DNA of 64,000 nt. Source: Haloechinothrix_A salitolerans. GTDB lineage: Bacteria > Actinomycetota > Actinomycetes > Mycobacteriales > Pseudonocardiaceae. The position numbers and the translations under genes are program-made. The notes under the pieces are model-generated. The model saw only the letters and a program-made list of their open reading frames with translations. It made no database searches and was not told where the DNA came from. The stretch lies in assembly GCF_039544105.1 (NCBI RefSeq), contig NZ_BAABLA010000028.1, one strand, 5' to 3'. Of the stretch, positions 16,003 to 24,241 are shown piece after piece; within the stretch, counting starts at the first letter, position 1; the number at the start of each line of letters is the position of its first letter.

Positions 16003-17018
16003 CGGATCTGGAGTGCCTTGAGGACAGCGTCCGCGGTGGCCTCGGTCGATGCGGGGTTCTGACCGGTGATCAGATTGCGGTCGACCACCACATGCGAGAC
16101 CCACGCGGCCGGGCCGTCGTCGAACACCGCGCCGGCGTTCTTCAGTGCGGTGTCCACGTACCACGGCAACCCGAGCTTGCCGGGGGCCGTCTGGTCCTCC
16201 TCCTCGTCGGTGAAACAAGTCATGCGGTAGCCGTCGAACAGCCACTGCCCGTCTTCCCGCTCCGGCGCGGACAGCAGCAGGGCGGGGCCGTGGCACAGCG
16301 AGGCGATCGGCGCGGTCTTCTCGTGCAGGATCGTCAGCAGGCGGGCGACGTGCGGGTTGTCTGCGAGGTCGACCATCGGCCCGTGCCCGCCTGGGGCGAA
16401 CACGGCGTCGAACTCGGCGAGCTGCTCGTCGGTCAGATCGGCTAGGGAAACGGGATTGCGGAAGCCCGGAATGGCTTCGAGTCGCCTGCGGCGCTCCGCG
16501 GCGAGCGCCCGGCTCGCCTCGTCTAGCTCGTCGACGGCCGCCTGGATCTCCGCACGGGACAGACCGCCGTCGATACCCTCCTCCACCATCACATCGATCA
16601 GCTGGCGGTCCTCCCGCCACGCGATCTTCGCCGCCTTGCTGACCAGCGCATGCGCGTCGCTCGCCGACATCCCGCGCTCCTTGAGTCGCGCCGCGATGCG
16701 GCGTGCCGCGACCAGACCCTGTTCGGTCATATGGTGCAGCGTCACCCGGACGTCGTCGGGATCCTGGTGGAACGTACGGGTGACGGAGGCGAAGTAGTCC
16801 TGGTCCTCTTCGGGATAGTGGAAGAAGTTCTCGAGCCCGTACGGGTCGGCGAAAGGCTCGCGGCCGTCCGGGGTGACCACTACGACGTCGGCGCCCGCGG
16901 CAACAAACCGTTCGTACGGTTTCAAGGCTTCTTCGGCGAAGTAACCGGTGGGATGCAGTGTGCCGTCTGCGAGTTCGATCTCGCGAGCACTCGAGACCAG
17001 GTAAGCGATACGCGGCAT
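15999..17018 (-). CDS. DJ-1/PfpI-family protein with large helical insertion
   Basis: The 339-residue glutamine-amidotransferase-like protein has VFAPGGHGPMVDLADNP and the nucleophile elbow SLCHGPALLLS. Between the first strand-helix units and this core lies an extra helical segment (about 70-205) not found in ordinary Hsp31/PfpI proteins. Relatives act as glyoxalase III, hydratases or deglycases. It is the first gene of the leftward operon that carries the monooxygenase, so handling a reactive carbonyl made in the pathway is plausible. The promoter faces the divergent DJ-1 gene. Confidence 0.8.
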   Translation of the reverse strand: MPRIAYLVSSAREIELADGTLHPTGYFAEEALKPYERFVAAGADVVVVTPDGREPFADPYGLENFFHYPEEDQDYFASVTRTFHQDPDDVRVTLHHMTEQGLVAARRIAARLKERGMSASDAHALVSKAAKIAWREDRQLIDVMVEEGIDGGLSRAEIQAAVDELDEASRALAAERRRRLEAIPGFRNPVSLADLTDEQLAEFDAVFAPGGHGPMVDLADNPHVARLLTILHEKTAPIASLCHGPALLLSAPEREDGQWLFDGYRMTCFTDEEEDQTAPGKLGLPWYVDTALKNAGAVFDDGPAAWVSHVVVDRNLITGQNPASTEATADAVLKALQIR

Positions 17019-17095
17019 GTCAACTCCAGGTGAACGGCTGGTTATCGAAGACCGTGGCGGAACGGTACCCAGCGTGTGACCCGGCTCGCATCGAA

Positions 17096-17171
17096 GATTC
17101 CTACGAGAGTTGTGCGGATTCCGACACGGTTGGGAGGGGTGTGTGGATTCCTGCTGATCTCTGCAAGATTC
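17096..17171. promoter_or_regulatory. Two 21-bp-spaced GATTC direct-repeat pairs in the divergent promoter region
   Basis: GATTC occurs at 17096, 17117, 17146 and 17167, forming two pairs each spaced exactly 21 bases (two helical turns). They sit between the divergent DJ-1 genes. The first pair reads GATTCCTAC then TGCGGATTCCGAC, and a nearly identical pair recurs at 19482/19503. AraC-family proteins commonly bind direct half-sites about two turns apart, so these are candidate operators for the flanking AraC regulators. They might instead belong to a genome-wide repeat class. Confidence 0.55.
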
Positions 17172-17220
17172 AGCCGAAGGAGCTGACCGTTCAGGTTCGC
17201 CGCGATTAGGGTCATAACAT

Positions 17221-17248
17221 GTTTCCGCGTGCGTGGCGCCGCGGAAAC
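17221..17248 (+). promoter_or_regulatory. Perfect inverted repeat upstream of the DJ-1 gene
   Basis: GTTTCCGCG (17221-17229) and CGCGGAAAC (17240-17248) flank ten bases. The structure lies 30 bases before the start codon at 17279, so it can be an operator or a 5'-leader hairpin. Confidence 0.5.
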
Positions 17249-17278
17249 CTCATCACATCCGACGCAGAGAGGCATTCC

Positions 17279-18004
17279 ATGACGCGCGTACTGTTCGCAG
17301 TGTCCGGAAAGGACTACTGGACGCTGGCCGACGGCACCCGGCACTCCTGCGGTTTCTGGCCCGAGGAGCTGGCCGTTCCGCACCAGGTCTTCCGCGCTGC
17401 CGGTTTCGACATCACGATCGCCACCCCTGGCGCCGCCGTCCCGACGGCGGACGAAGCCGGTTTCACCGCGGCCATGAACGGGGGTTCGGAGGAGCCGGGC
17501 AAGCGATTCCGCGCATACCTCGACAGCATCGCCGCCGAGCTCAACTCGCCGGTGGATCTGGACGAAGTGGACGCCGGCGACTTCGACTTCGTGTTCGTCC
17601 CCGGTGGACACGGGCCGATGGAGGATCTTGCCGTGTCGGAGAAGTTCGGCGCGCTCGTCCGCAACTTCACCGACTCCGGGAAAGCGGTCGCGGCCGTCTG
17701 CCACGGCCCGGCCGCCCTGTTACCGGCCAAGGACGACAACGGAAACTGGCTGTTCGCGGGCCGTCGGGTCACCGGCTTCAGCAATGTCGAGGAGGGGCAG
17801 GTCGGCTTCGCCGACAAGGCGCCGTGGCTGCTGGAAGACCGGCTCATCGCCAGCGGCGGCAAGTTCGAGAAGAGCGGCGGCCCATGGGAACCGCACGTGG
17901 TGGTGGACGGGAACCTTTACACCGGACAGAATCCGGCGGCCTCCGAGCCTCTGGCGGAGCAGCTCGTCAAGGCGCACAGCGCGGTGCTGGAAACCGTGAA
18001 GTAA
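17279..18004 (+). CDS. DJ-1/PfpI-family (Hsp31-like) protein
   Basis: The 241-residue protein has VLFAVSGKDYWTLADG, FVFVPGGHGPMEDLAVS and the catalytic elbow AVCHGPAALLPA. It has the length and layout of Hsp31-type glyoxalase III/deglycase proteins and lacks the long helical insertion of the divergent paralogue at 15999. The ATG follows GAGAGG. It is monocistronic, ends at a strong convergent terminator, and shares its upstream region with the monooxygenase operon, so co-regulation is likely. Confidence 0.85.
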   Translation: MTRVLFAVSGKDYWTLADGTRHSCGFWPEELAVPHQVFRAAGFDITIATPGAAVPTADEAGFTAAMNGGSEEPGKRFRAYLDSIAAELNSPVDLDEVDAGDFDFVFVPGGHGPMEDLAVSEKFGALVRNFTDSGKAVAAVCHGPAALLPAKDDNGNWLFAGRRVTGFSNVEEGQVGFADKAPWLLEDRLIASGGKFEKSGGPWEPHVVVDGNLYTGQNPAASEPLAEQLVKAHSAVLETVK

Positions 18005-18026
18005 CGCGGATCGCTTCCGCCGTCAC

Positions 18027-18072
18027 GAGGCCGTGCTCGTGGGGCACCCTGCCGCCCCACGAGCACGGCCTC
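18027..18072. terminator. Bidirectional stem-loop terminator
   Basis: A perfect 19-bp stem (arms 18027-18045 and 18054-18072) encloses an eight-base loop. It lies between the convergent stops of the DJ-1 gene and the second AraC gene. It is GC-rich without a strong U tract, which is usual for actinomycete terminators. Confidence 0.8.
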
Positions 18073-18078
18073 TCGTCG

Positions 18079-19032
18079 TCAGCCCTTCTGGATTCGCAGC
18101 TCATGACTGAGCGACTGCAGATCGCAGTACGCACGCGGGGTCGCACCGAACCGGTCGCGGAACTCATTGATGAAATGGGATGCGCTCGAATAGCCGACCG
18201 CCCGCGAGATCTGCGTTACGCTCAGCTTGTTCTCGATCAGCAACTCCCGCGCGCGGTTGAGCCGCGTCTCTTTCACGAATTGGTAAGGCGACTTACCCGT
18301 GACGTCGCGGAAGAGATGAGAGAACGCGGACGGGCTGAGTGAAACCTGCTCCGCCATGTCGCTCACCGTCAGGGGCTCGGACATGTTTTTCCGCACGTAG
18401 GAGATGACCGCGCTGACCGGGTTGCTGGCGGCCTGGGTGGCGGCGATCTCCAGCAGCCGGGCGTACTGCTCCGCCTGCAGCACCCGGTAGACCATCTCCT
18501 GCAGATAGACCGGCGCCAGCACCCGCCGGTCGGCCCCGGTGTGCGTCGCACGGAGGAACCGCATCGCCGCGCCCATCAGGTTACAGTCGAGCGCGGTGAC
18601 GAACGCGCGCTCCGGCTTGCTCTCCACCGGCCGCCCGAAGGTCGTGGTGCGGCGGTCGAGGATGTCCGACGACACCCGCCGGACCAGGGTGGGATCGATC
18701 TGCAGAACGAAGGACAGGAAGGGCTTGGCCGGGGTGGCTTCGAGGATCTCGGCCTGGAAGTGCTGGCTGCTACTCAGCACCAGGTAGTTGAACGGGTCAT
18801 AGAAGTACTTCTGCCCGTCGACCGTGACGCATTTGCGCCCCTGCGCGATGATGCACAGCGACAGCGACTTGACCTCGGCCCACTTCGGCGCGACCGGATG
18901 CGTGAAACGATAGAACGTCAGCCCTGGCCATCCCCCGTTATTGCCGCCGAGCTCCGGGGCACGGGATCGGATCTCGGTGAGCAGGTCACCCGAGGTGTGG
19001 ATCTCGTGGAGCTGACGAAGCATTTCGGTCAT
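18079..19032 (-). CDS. AraC-family regulator (AraC_N type), copy 2
   Basis: Close relative of the regulator at 8010-8981: AQGRKCVTVDG, PFLSFVLQIDP and the double helix-turn-helix LTVSDMAEQVSLSPSAFSHLF with ISRAVGYSSASHFINEFRDRF. I start at ATG 19032, which has GGGAG nine bases upstream; an upstream in-frame start at 19059 is possible. With copy 1 it brackets the catabolic genes. A GATTCC pair resembling those of the operon promoter lies about 450 bases upstream. Confidence 0.87.
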   Translation of the reverse strand: MTEMLRQLHEIHTSGDLLTEIRSRAPELGGNNGGWPGLTFYRFTHPVAPKWAEVKSLSLCIIAQGRKCVTVDGQKYFYDPFNYLVLSSSQHFQAEILEATPAKPFLSFVLQIDPTLVRRVSSDILDRRTTTFGRPVESKPERAFVTALDCNLMGAAMRFLRATHTGADRRVLAPVYLQEMVYRVLQAEQYARLLEIAATQAASNPVSAVISYVRKNMSEPLTVSDMAEQVSLSPSAFSHLFRDVTGKSPYQFVKETRLNRARELLIENKLSVTQISRAVGYSSASHFINEFRDRFGATPRAYCDLQSLSHELRIQKG

Positions 19033-19059
19033 GTCGGCATCTCCCGTGGTGTCGATCAT

Positions 19060-19400
19060 CGAGCCCGGCGTCCGATCGAGGAGTAACCGACTGGGGCTGC
19101 GAGTGCCGCGCTCGGTTCGGCCAGAGCCAGTGCCGCGTGCGACTCGGCGGGGGCCAGCGATGCCGCGCTCGGTTCGGTCGAAGCCAACGCCCCACCACGC
19201 GGCTGGGCCGAGGCCGGTGCCACGCCGTACCGCTCACCTGCAGGTACCAGCGCCGCTGCGTACGGCCCAGTCGGGACCACCTCCGTCGCCACCTGCGGCT
19301 CGGCCGGAGCTACCAGCGCCGCGCCGTATCGCCCAGCGCTCGCCCTAGCCGCCTGAGCAGGCAATTCGAGCTCGGCCGGTAGTCCAATCACCGCATTCCT
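19060..19400. repeat. Low-complexity, Ala/Pro/Glu-coding imperfect repeats
   Basis: The segment repeats variants of GCCGCGCTCGGTTCGG. On the minus strand it reads as a low-complexity chain (EPSAA, APAES, ALAEPSAAL). There is no convincing start signal and no conserved domain, so I treat it as repeat DNA rather than a gene. Confidence 0.4.
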
Positions 19401-19481
19401 CCCCATGCAGGTTCCCGGTGCGCACCCCGTCCCGTGCGGCACTGATCGACATTACGGCTGGTCGGGGACCGAGATGATGTG

Positions 19482-19508
19482 GATTCCTACTGAGTTCGTG
19501 CGGATTCC
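19482..19508. repeat. Third GATTCC pair, 21-bp spacing
   Basis: GATTCCTACTGAG at 19482 and GCGGATTCCGAC with its GATTCC at 19503 reproduce the pair at 17096/17117 almost base for base, with the same 21-base spacing. This suggests a shared binding protein or a dispersed repeat. Confidence 0.6.
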
Positions 19509-19800
19509 GACTGGATCGCCGTTGGCGGGGATTGGCCGTGGGGCGAGGCGTTGCACCGGACGTCGGGTGCCAGGCGGTATCGGCGTTCTGGGAGAGAGGT
19601 GGTTGGGTTTCGGGCACGCCTTCGGCGCACCGGTGGGGATTCGCGCTCGTATGCTCATCATGGCGGGGTGGCTGGTGGCGCGAATTCCCACCGGATCGCA
19701 TGCCCGGTCACCCTAAGTACCGGCGCTCGTTGCGGAAATCCACCCAACGGGCGGTACGCCAGTCGACCCCGCCCGCCGCCACGGCCGCGACGTCCAGTTG

Positions 19801-19995
19801 ATGGACCAGGGCGAGGGCATGGTCACCCTCACCTCGGACCAACCGGTGGCGGTGGGGACGGCGACCTATGGGCGGGTCGACGCCGAAGCCCGCCGCCGCA
19901 AACCCAGCGAATCAGACAAACCCCGCACACCACCTGCACCCACACCCGAACCCGCACCCGACGCCAAGCCCGACAACGAACCACCACCCTTCTAA
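19801..19995 (+). CDS. Small hypothetical protein, possibly a C-terminal fragment
   Basis: A 64-residue frame begins MDQGEGMVTLTSDQP and ends in a proline-rich tail (PPAPTPEPAP, stop after EPPPF). The composition looks like the tail of a real gene, but there is no ribosome site and nothing recognisable upstream. It lies in a degenerate 1.2-kb stretch between the AraC gene and the muconate cycloisomerase remnant. It is probably a decayed gene end. Confidence 0.3.
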   Translation: MDQGEGMVTLTSDQPVAVGTATYGRVDAEARRRKPSESDKPRTPPAPTPEPAPDAKPDNEPPPF

Positions 19996-20060
19996 CACTC
20001 CACGCCGAGCAACGTTGATGCATTCTCCCGCTGTCCGATCGGGAATCCCCGTCACCGGCG

Positions 20061-20140
20061 CCGGACACGTGGTCACCAATGCCGGACACGTGGTCACCAA
20101 TGCCGGACACCCGGTCACCGACGCCGGACACGTGGTCACC
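20061..20140. repeat. Four tandem 21-bp repeats (CCGGACACGTGGTCACC type)
   Basis: Units start at 20061, 20082, 20103 and 20124, exactly 21 bases apart. The core is CCGGACACGTGGTCACC, with one variant unit (CCGGACACCCGGTCACC). There is no spacer diversity, so it is not CRISPR. It lies 135 bases past the end of the muconate cycloisomerase remnant. Confidence 0.85.
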
Positions 20141-20273
20141 ACCCCTGTATCGGCCGGGTGCATGCGGATCGGCCGGATGCCGGCAAGCCACGACCGGACA
20201 CGGAGGGCGCCAAGCGCCGAAAGCCGTCCGGCTGCTCCCGCGTGCCCTGCGGGAGCAGCCGGATCACACCTGC

Positions 20274-21160
20274 TCATCCCCGGGTGAGTCGGCGCACCTT
20301 CTCGTCGTCGAGTGTCACCCCGAGGCCGGGACCGTGCGGTACGTGCAGGTGCCCGTCCCGGTAGTCGAGCGGCTCGACGAGCAGCTCCTCGGCCATCAGC
20401 AGCGGCCCGAACAGTTCGCTGCCGAAGGTCACCGACGGGGTGGCGCAGCACAGGTGCAGCCGGCGACCGTGCCGATCGGCGATTCGATGGCCGTGCCGCC
20501 GTGGCACGGTATCCCGGCCGCGGTGGCGACCGCGGCGATCCGCTGGGTCACCGTGAAACCGCCGGACTTGGTGACCTTCAGCGAGAAGATGTCCGCCGCG
20601 TTGGCCTTGACGATGCGCAGCGCGTCCTGTTCGCTGCGCAGGCTCTCGTCCGCCATGATCGGGATCTCCAGGAGCTGGGCGAGCCGGGCCGCCCCGTCGT
20701 GTCCCAGGCCGGCAGCGGCTGCTCGATGAGCTCGACGCCGGCGGCCTGCAGCCGCGGAAGGTAGCGGGTGGCGGTCAGCTCGTCCCATGCCGCATTGATG
20801 TCCATCCGCAGGCTCGCCCGGGAAGCCAGCGCCGAGGCGACCTTTTCGATCCGCTCGACATCGGCCTCCGGATCCTGCGAACCCATCTTCAGCTTGAAAC
20901 TGGCGTGCTTCCCGGCATCCAGCTTGCCGGTGGCCTCCTCGATGATCTCGTCCGGCCGGGCGGCACCCAGCGCCCAGGTGACCGGGACACGATCCTGCGC
21001 GAGCCCGCCGAGCAGCGCGTACACCGGCAACCCGACGGTCCTGCCCCAGGCATCGAAGAGCGCCACCTCCACCGCGGCCTTGGCGAACCGGTTCTCCGCG
21101 ACCAGCCGGTCCATGGTGGCGCGCAAGGCCGGCACCTCGGCGATTCCGCACCTGGGCCAA
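20274..21160 (-). pseudogene. Muconate/enolase-superfamily cycloisomerase pseudogene
   Basis: Three successive frames together give a muconate-lactonising-enzyme-like chain. The first has LRATMDRLVAENRFAKAAVE, then FKLKMG and RMDINAAWDE. After a frameshift near 20700 it continues EIPIMADESLRSEQDALRIV and SLKVTKSGGFTVTQRIA. After a second shift near 20460 it reads TPSVTFGSELFGPLL and ends HGPGLGVTLDDEKVRRLTR. The N-terminal ~80 residues are missing. The catalytic Lys-x-Lys and Asp residues are still visible, so decay is fairly recent. It would have opened or closed muconolactone in aromatic degradation. Confidence 0.85.
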
Positions 21161-21316
21161 GGGGGGACCCACGGCATCGGGCTGTCCTTCGGGAGCGCAG
21201 CGCTCGTGCTGGCGCGCTTGATGCCAGTTTCGATCCCGACCGGTGGCGTGCGGCCGGGGTCGCCGCGGGAAAGCCCCGCGCTCCTGTTCGTGGATGCACG
21301 ACACGCGATCGCAGAG

Positions 21317-21366
21317 TGCGGACACCCGCTCACGAAGTGCGGACAGGCGCGCATGAAATGCGGACA
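21317..21366. repeat. Three tandem 21-bp repeats (TGCGGACA type)
   Basis: TGCGGACA begins at 21317, 21338 and 21359, exactly 21 bases apart, with a degenerate fourth unit at about 21295. The array is related in core (CGGACAC) to the one at 20061 and sits just downstream of the DeoR gene. Confidence 0.8.
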
Positions 21367-21393
21367 CGCCTGCCATGGATCGCACCGGGACGA

Positions 21394-22251
21394 TCACACC
21401 ACGGTGACTACCACGCCCTCGTCCTGGAATCGGCGCACCAGATCCGCCGGCGCACCGTCGTCCGTGACGAGCGTGTCGATCGCCCCGATCGGGCAGATCC
21501 TGGCGAACGCCCCGGCACCGAGCTTGGAGCTGTCCGCGACCACCACCACCCGGCTCGCCCGCTCCACCATCAACCGGTTGATGCCGGCCTCGTCCTCGTT
21601 GTGCGCGCAGGCGCCGAACGCGGGGTCGATCGCATCCACCCCGAGGAACAGCAGGTCCAGGGTGAGATCGTCCAGGATGCGCGCGGCCAGCTGCCCGGCC
21701 AGCTCGAAGGTCTTCCGGCGCGCCACCCCGCCGGTGACCACGATCTTCACCTGCGGCCGGGGAACCAGATCGTTGGCGATGTTCAGCGCGTTCGTCACCA
21801 CGGTGAACGCCACGTCGTCACCCATCGACGCGAGGTCCGACCGGAGGGCGAGGCTGCGTGCGACCTCCGTGGTGGTGGTACCGCCATTGATCCCGATGAC
21901 GCTGCCGCGCTCGACCAGCTCCGCTGCCGCCCGCGCGATCCTGCCCTTGGCCACCGCATTCCTGCCGGTCCGGTACCGCACGGGCAGGTCGTAGGCGACC
22001 CCGTTCGCGACGGCTCCGCCCCTGGTTCGGATGAGCAGCTGCTGCTCGGCGAGGTGGTCGAGGTCGCGGCGGACCGTGGCCGTCGAGACGGCCAGCTCGG
22101 CCGCGAGCGTTTCGACGTCGAGCTTGCCGTGCCGCCCCAACAGTTCCAGCAGCGCGCCGAGCCGTTCGTGCCGATCCAACCTTTGCCCCGATCCCGCGTT
22201 GTCCGCCCGTCCACCGACCCGCGCAAGTATCGCCCCTCGGCGAGGAAACAC
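21394..22251 (-). CDS. DeoR-family transcriptional regulator
   Basis: The 285-residue protein has an N-terminal DeoR helix-turn-helix (LDVETLAAELAVSTATVRRDL) and a C-terminal sensor domain of the ISOCOT fold (IGINGGTTTTEVARSL, VVTNALNIANDL, LFLGVDAIDP). Such regulators respond to phosphorylated sugars or related metabolites. The GTG start is only eight bases from the IS at 22259, so its native promoter has been displaced. Expression may now depend on the IS or be lost. Its target genes are not obvious. Confidence 0.85.
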   Translation of the reverse strand: MFPRRGAILARVGGRADNAGSGQRLDRHERLGALLELLGRHGKLDVETLAAELAVSTATVRRDLDHLAEQQLLIRTRGGAVANGVAYDLPVRYRTGRNAVAKGRIARAAAELVERGSVIGINGGTTTTEVARSLALRSDLASMGDDVAFTVVTNALNIANDLVPRPQVKIVVTGGVARRKTFELAGQLAARILDDLTLDLLFLGVDAIDPAFGACAHNEDEAGINRLMVERASRVVVVADSSKLGAGAFARICPIGAIDTLVTDDGAPADLVRRFQDEGVVVTVV

Positions 22252-22258
22252 GCGTTAA

Positions 22259-23133
22259 GAGCGTGTCTCGTTTGGATCTTGATCGGTGTTCAGGGCAAGA
22301 TCATCGTCTGTGGTTGATGCGTTGTCACAGCGGTTGGTTCCCGACGAGCTCTGGGAGCTGGTCGAGCCGCTGATTCCACAGGCTGGAGAGCGCCCGCAGG
22401 GTGGTGGGCGGGCACCGGCGGATGCACGCAAGGTGTTCACCGCGATCGTGTATGTGCTCACCAGCGGGTGTGCCTGGCGGTGGTTACCGCCGTCGTTCGG
22501 GGTGAAAGTGCCCACCGCGCATCGATGGTTTCTGCGATGGACCGAGGCCGGATTGTGGGCCCGGATCCACCGGGGGGTGCTCGACGAGCTGGGCAGTCAA
22601 GGGCTGATCGACTGGTCCCGGGCCGTGGTGGATGCCGCCGCGGTGCGGGCGAAAAGGGGGGCGCTATGACCGGACCGAATCCGGTCGACCGAGGCAAGCC
22701 GGGCTCGAAGCTGCATGTGCTCACCGACCGGGGCGGACTGCCCCTGGCCACCGGCATTTCCGCGGCCAACACCCCGGACGGGTTCGCTGTCAAGCCCTTG
22801 GTCAACGCCATCCCCGCGATCCGGTCCCGCCGCGGACCTCGCCGCCGCAAGCCCGGCAAGCTGCACGGCGACAAGGCATACAACAGTGCCGAACGCCGAG
22901 TCTGGTTGCAGCGACGGGGAATTGTGCCCCGCCTGGCTCGCATCGGCATCGAGACCAGCCAGAAACTGGGCCGCCACCGCTGGGTCGTCGAACGCAGCAT
23001 CGCCTGGCTGGCCGGTTACCGACGCCTGACCATCCGCTACGAACGCCGCGCCGATGCCTTCAAAGGCTTCCTCGCCCTCGCCGCCGCACTGACCTGCTTC
23101 AAGAAGCCCAAACAAGCCAAGTGAGACACGCTC
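22259..23133 (+). mobile_element. Intact IS5-family (IS427-like) element, 875 bp
   Basis: Terminal inverted repeats GAGCGTGTCTC and GAGACACGCTC bound the element, and TAA flanks both sides (22256-22258 and 23134-23136) as a 3-base target duplication. Two overlapping frames encode the transposase. It is a different IS from the copies at 103 and 32503. Confidence 0.92.
22286..23124 (+). CDS. IS5-family transposase, two frames joined by -1 frameshift
   Basis: The first frame (to 22669) has RLVPDELWELVEPLIPQ and CAWRWLPPSFGVKVPTAHRW. The second (ending at 23124) carries NPVDRGKPGSKLHVLTDRGG, DKAYNS and RWVVERSIAWLAGYRRL, the DDE core. They overlap at an A4G6 run near 22650-22660, a typical slippage site, so the active enzyme is a fusion product. 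The start is uncertain: ATG at 22286 or GTG at about 22310. Both frames are free of decay. Confidence 0.9.
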
Positions 23134-23305
23134 TAAAGATCGGCTGTGGATCGGGGGCGAGGGAGGTCTGGTTGGGTCAGTCGTCAATGACCTGCGATTA
23201 TCCCCCACGCGTGTGACGCGGGCCCCATCGCGGCAGGGGTACTGTAACGGCTCCCATCGGTGGTTTCGCGGCGATATCGCGGCCGCGCCGACCGGCGGAA
23301 AATGG

Positions 23306-24241
23306 TCAGCCTGCCGCCGCTCGGTAGGGACGCCGCGACGGCACCGCGATCCGGCTGATGTCGGAGGCCACCACGATCTCCCCGCCGAACGACCCGGCCG
23401 CCTCGGCGCGGAACGCCTCCGGGGCCGGGTACCGCTGCGAGAAGTGCGACAGCACCAGCTTCCGCACCCCGCACTCCGCCGCCACCCGTCCGGCCTGCGC
23501 GGCCGTCAGGTGCCCGTACTCGGTGGCCAGCGCGGCGTCCGCGGACAGGAACGTGGATTCGATCACCAGCAGGTCCGCGTGCTCGGCCAGCTCGAAGACG
23601 CCGTCGCAGAGCCGGGTGTCCATCACGAACGCGAACCGCTGGCCCCGGCGCGGCTCGCTCGCCGCCGACAGCTCGACCCGCCGCCCGCCGACCTCGACGA
23701 ACCCGTCCCGCTGCAGCTGCCCGACCGCCGGGCCGCACACGCCGAGCGCCGCCAGCTGGTCCGGCAGCATCCGCCGGGTGTCCGGCTCGACGAGCTGGTA
23801 CCCGAACGACTCGACGGGGTGGGACAGCCGCCGCGCGACCAGACGGCCGAACGCGCCGCGCGCGATCTCACCCGGCTCGGTCACCGGCGACTCCACCAGT
23901 TCCGCCGTCTCGTGGAAGACGCTCGCGTGCCGCAGCCGCGCGAAGTACTCCGCGCCGGAGGCCGGGTAGTGCGCGACCACCGGGTGCCGCACCCCGTCCA
24001 GCGACAACCGCTGCACCACGCCCGGCACGCCGAGGCAGTGGTCGCCGTGGAAGTGGCTCAGGCAGATCCGCGTGATCGAACTGGCCGCCACCCCGGCGAA
24101 CAGCATCTGCCGCTGCGTGCCCTCGCCCGGGTCGAACAACAGTCCCTCGCCGTCCCAGCGCAGCAGGTAGCCGTTGTGGTTGCGGGTGCGTGTCGGCACC
24201 TGGCTCCCGGTCCCCAGCACCACCAGTTCACGCACGGACAC
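23306..24241 (-). CDS. rnz: Ribonuclease Z
   Basis: The 311-residue metallo-beta-lactamase-fold endonuclease processes tRNA 3' ends. It has VVLGTGSQVPTRTRNHNGYLL, the metal motif SHFHGDH (62-68), FVMDTRLCD, a second-metal aspartate region and SHFSQRY near the C-terminus. It has the length of the bacterial enzyme. The GTG start overlaps the end of the PucR gene by 14 bases; a second GTG two codons on is possible. With the next four genes it looks like ordinary chromosomal DNA. Confidence 0.88.
   Translation of the reverse strand: MSVRELVVLGTGSQVPTRTRNHNGYLLRWDGEGLLFDPGEGTQRQMLFAGVAASSITRICLSHFHGDHCLGVPGVVQRLSLDGVRHPVVAHYPASGAEYFARLRHASVFHETAELVESPVTEPGEIARGAFGRLVARRLSHPVESFGYQLVEPDTRRMLPDQLAALGVCGPAVGQLQRDGFVEVGGRRVELSAASEPRRGQRFAFVMDTRLCDGVFELAEHADLLVIESTFLSADAALATEYGHLTAAQAGRVAAECGVRKLVLSHFSQRYPAPEAFRAEAAGSFGGEIVVASDISRIAVPSRRPYRAAAG

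Noticed and set aside
19056..19442. 128-residue minus-strand frame rich in Ala, Pro and Glu
   Set aside because: It is low-complexity repeat translation without ribosome site or conserved pattern.
20061..20140. Tandem repeats as a CRISPR array
   Set aside because: Units are 21 bases long and follow each other without variable spacers, and no cas genes are present.
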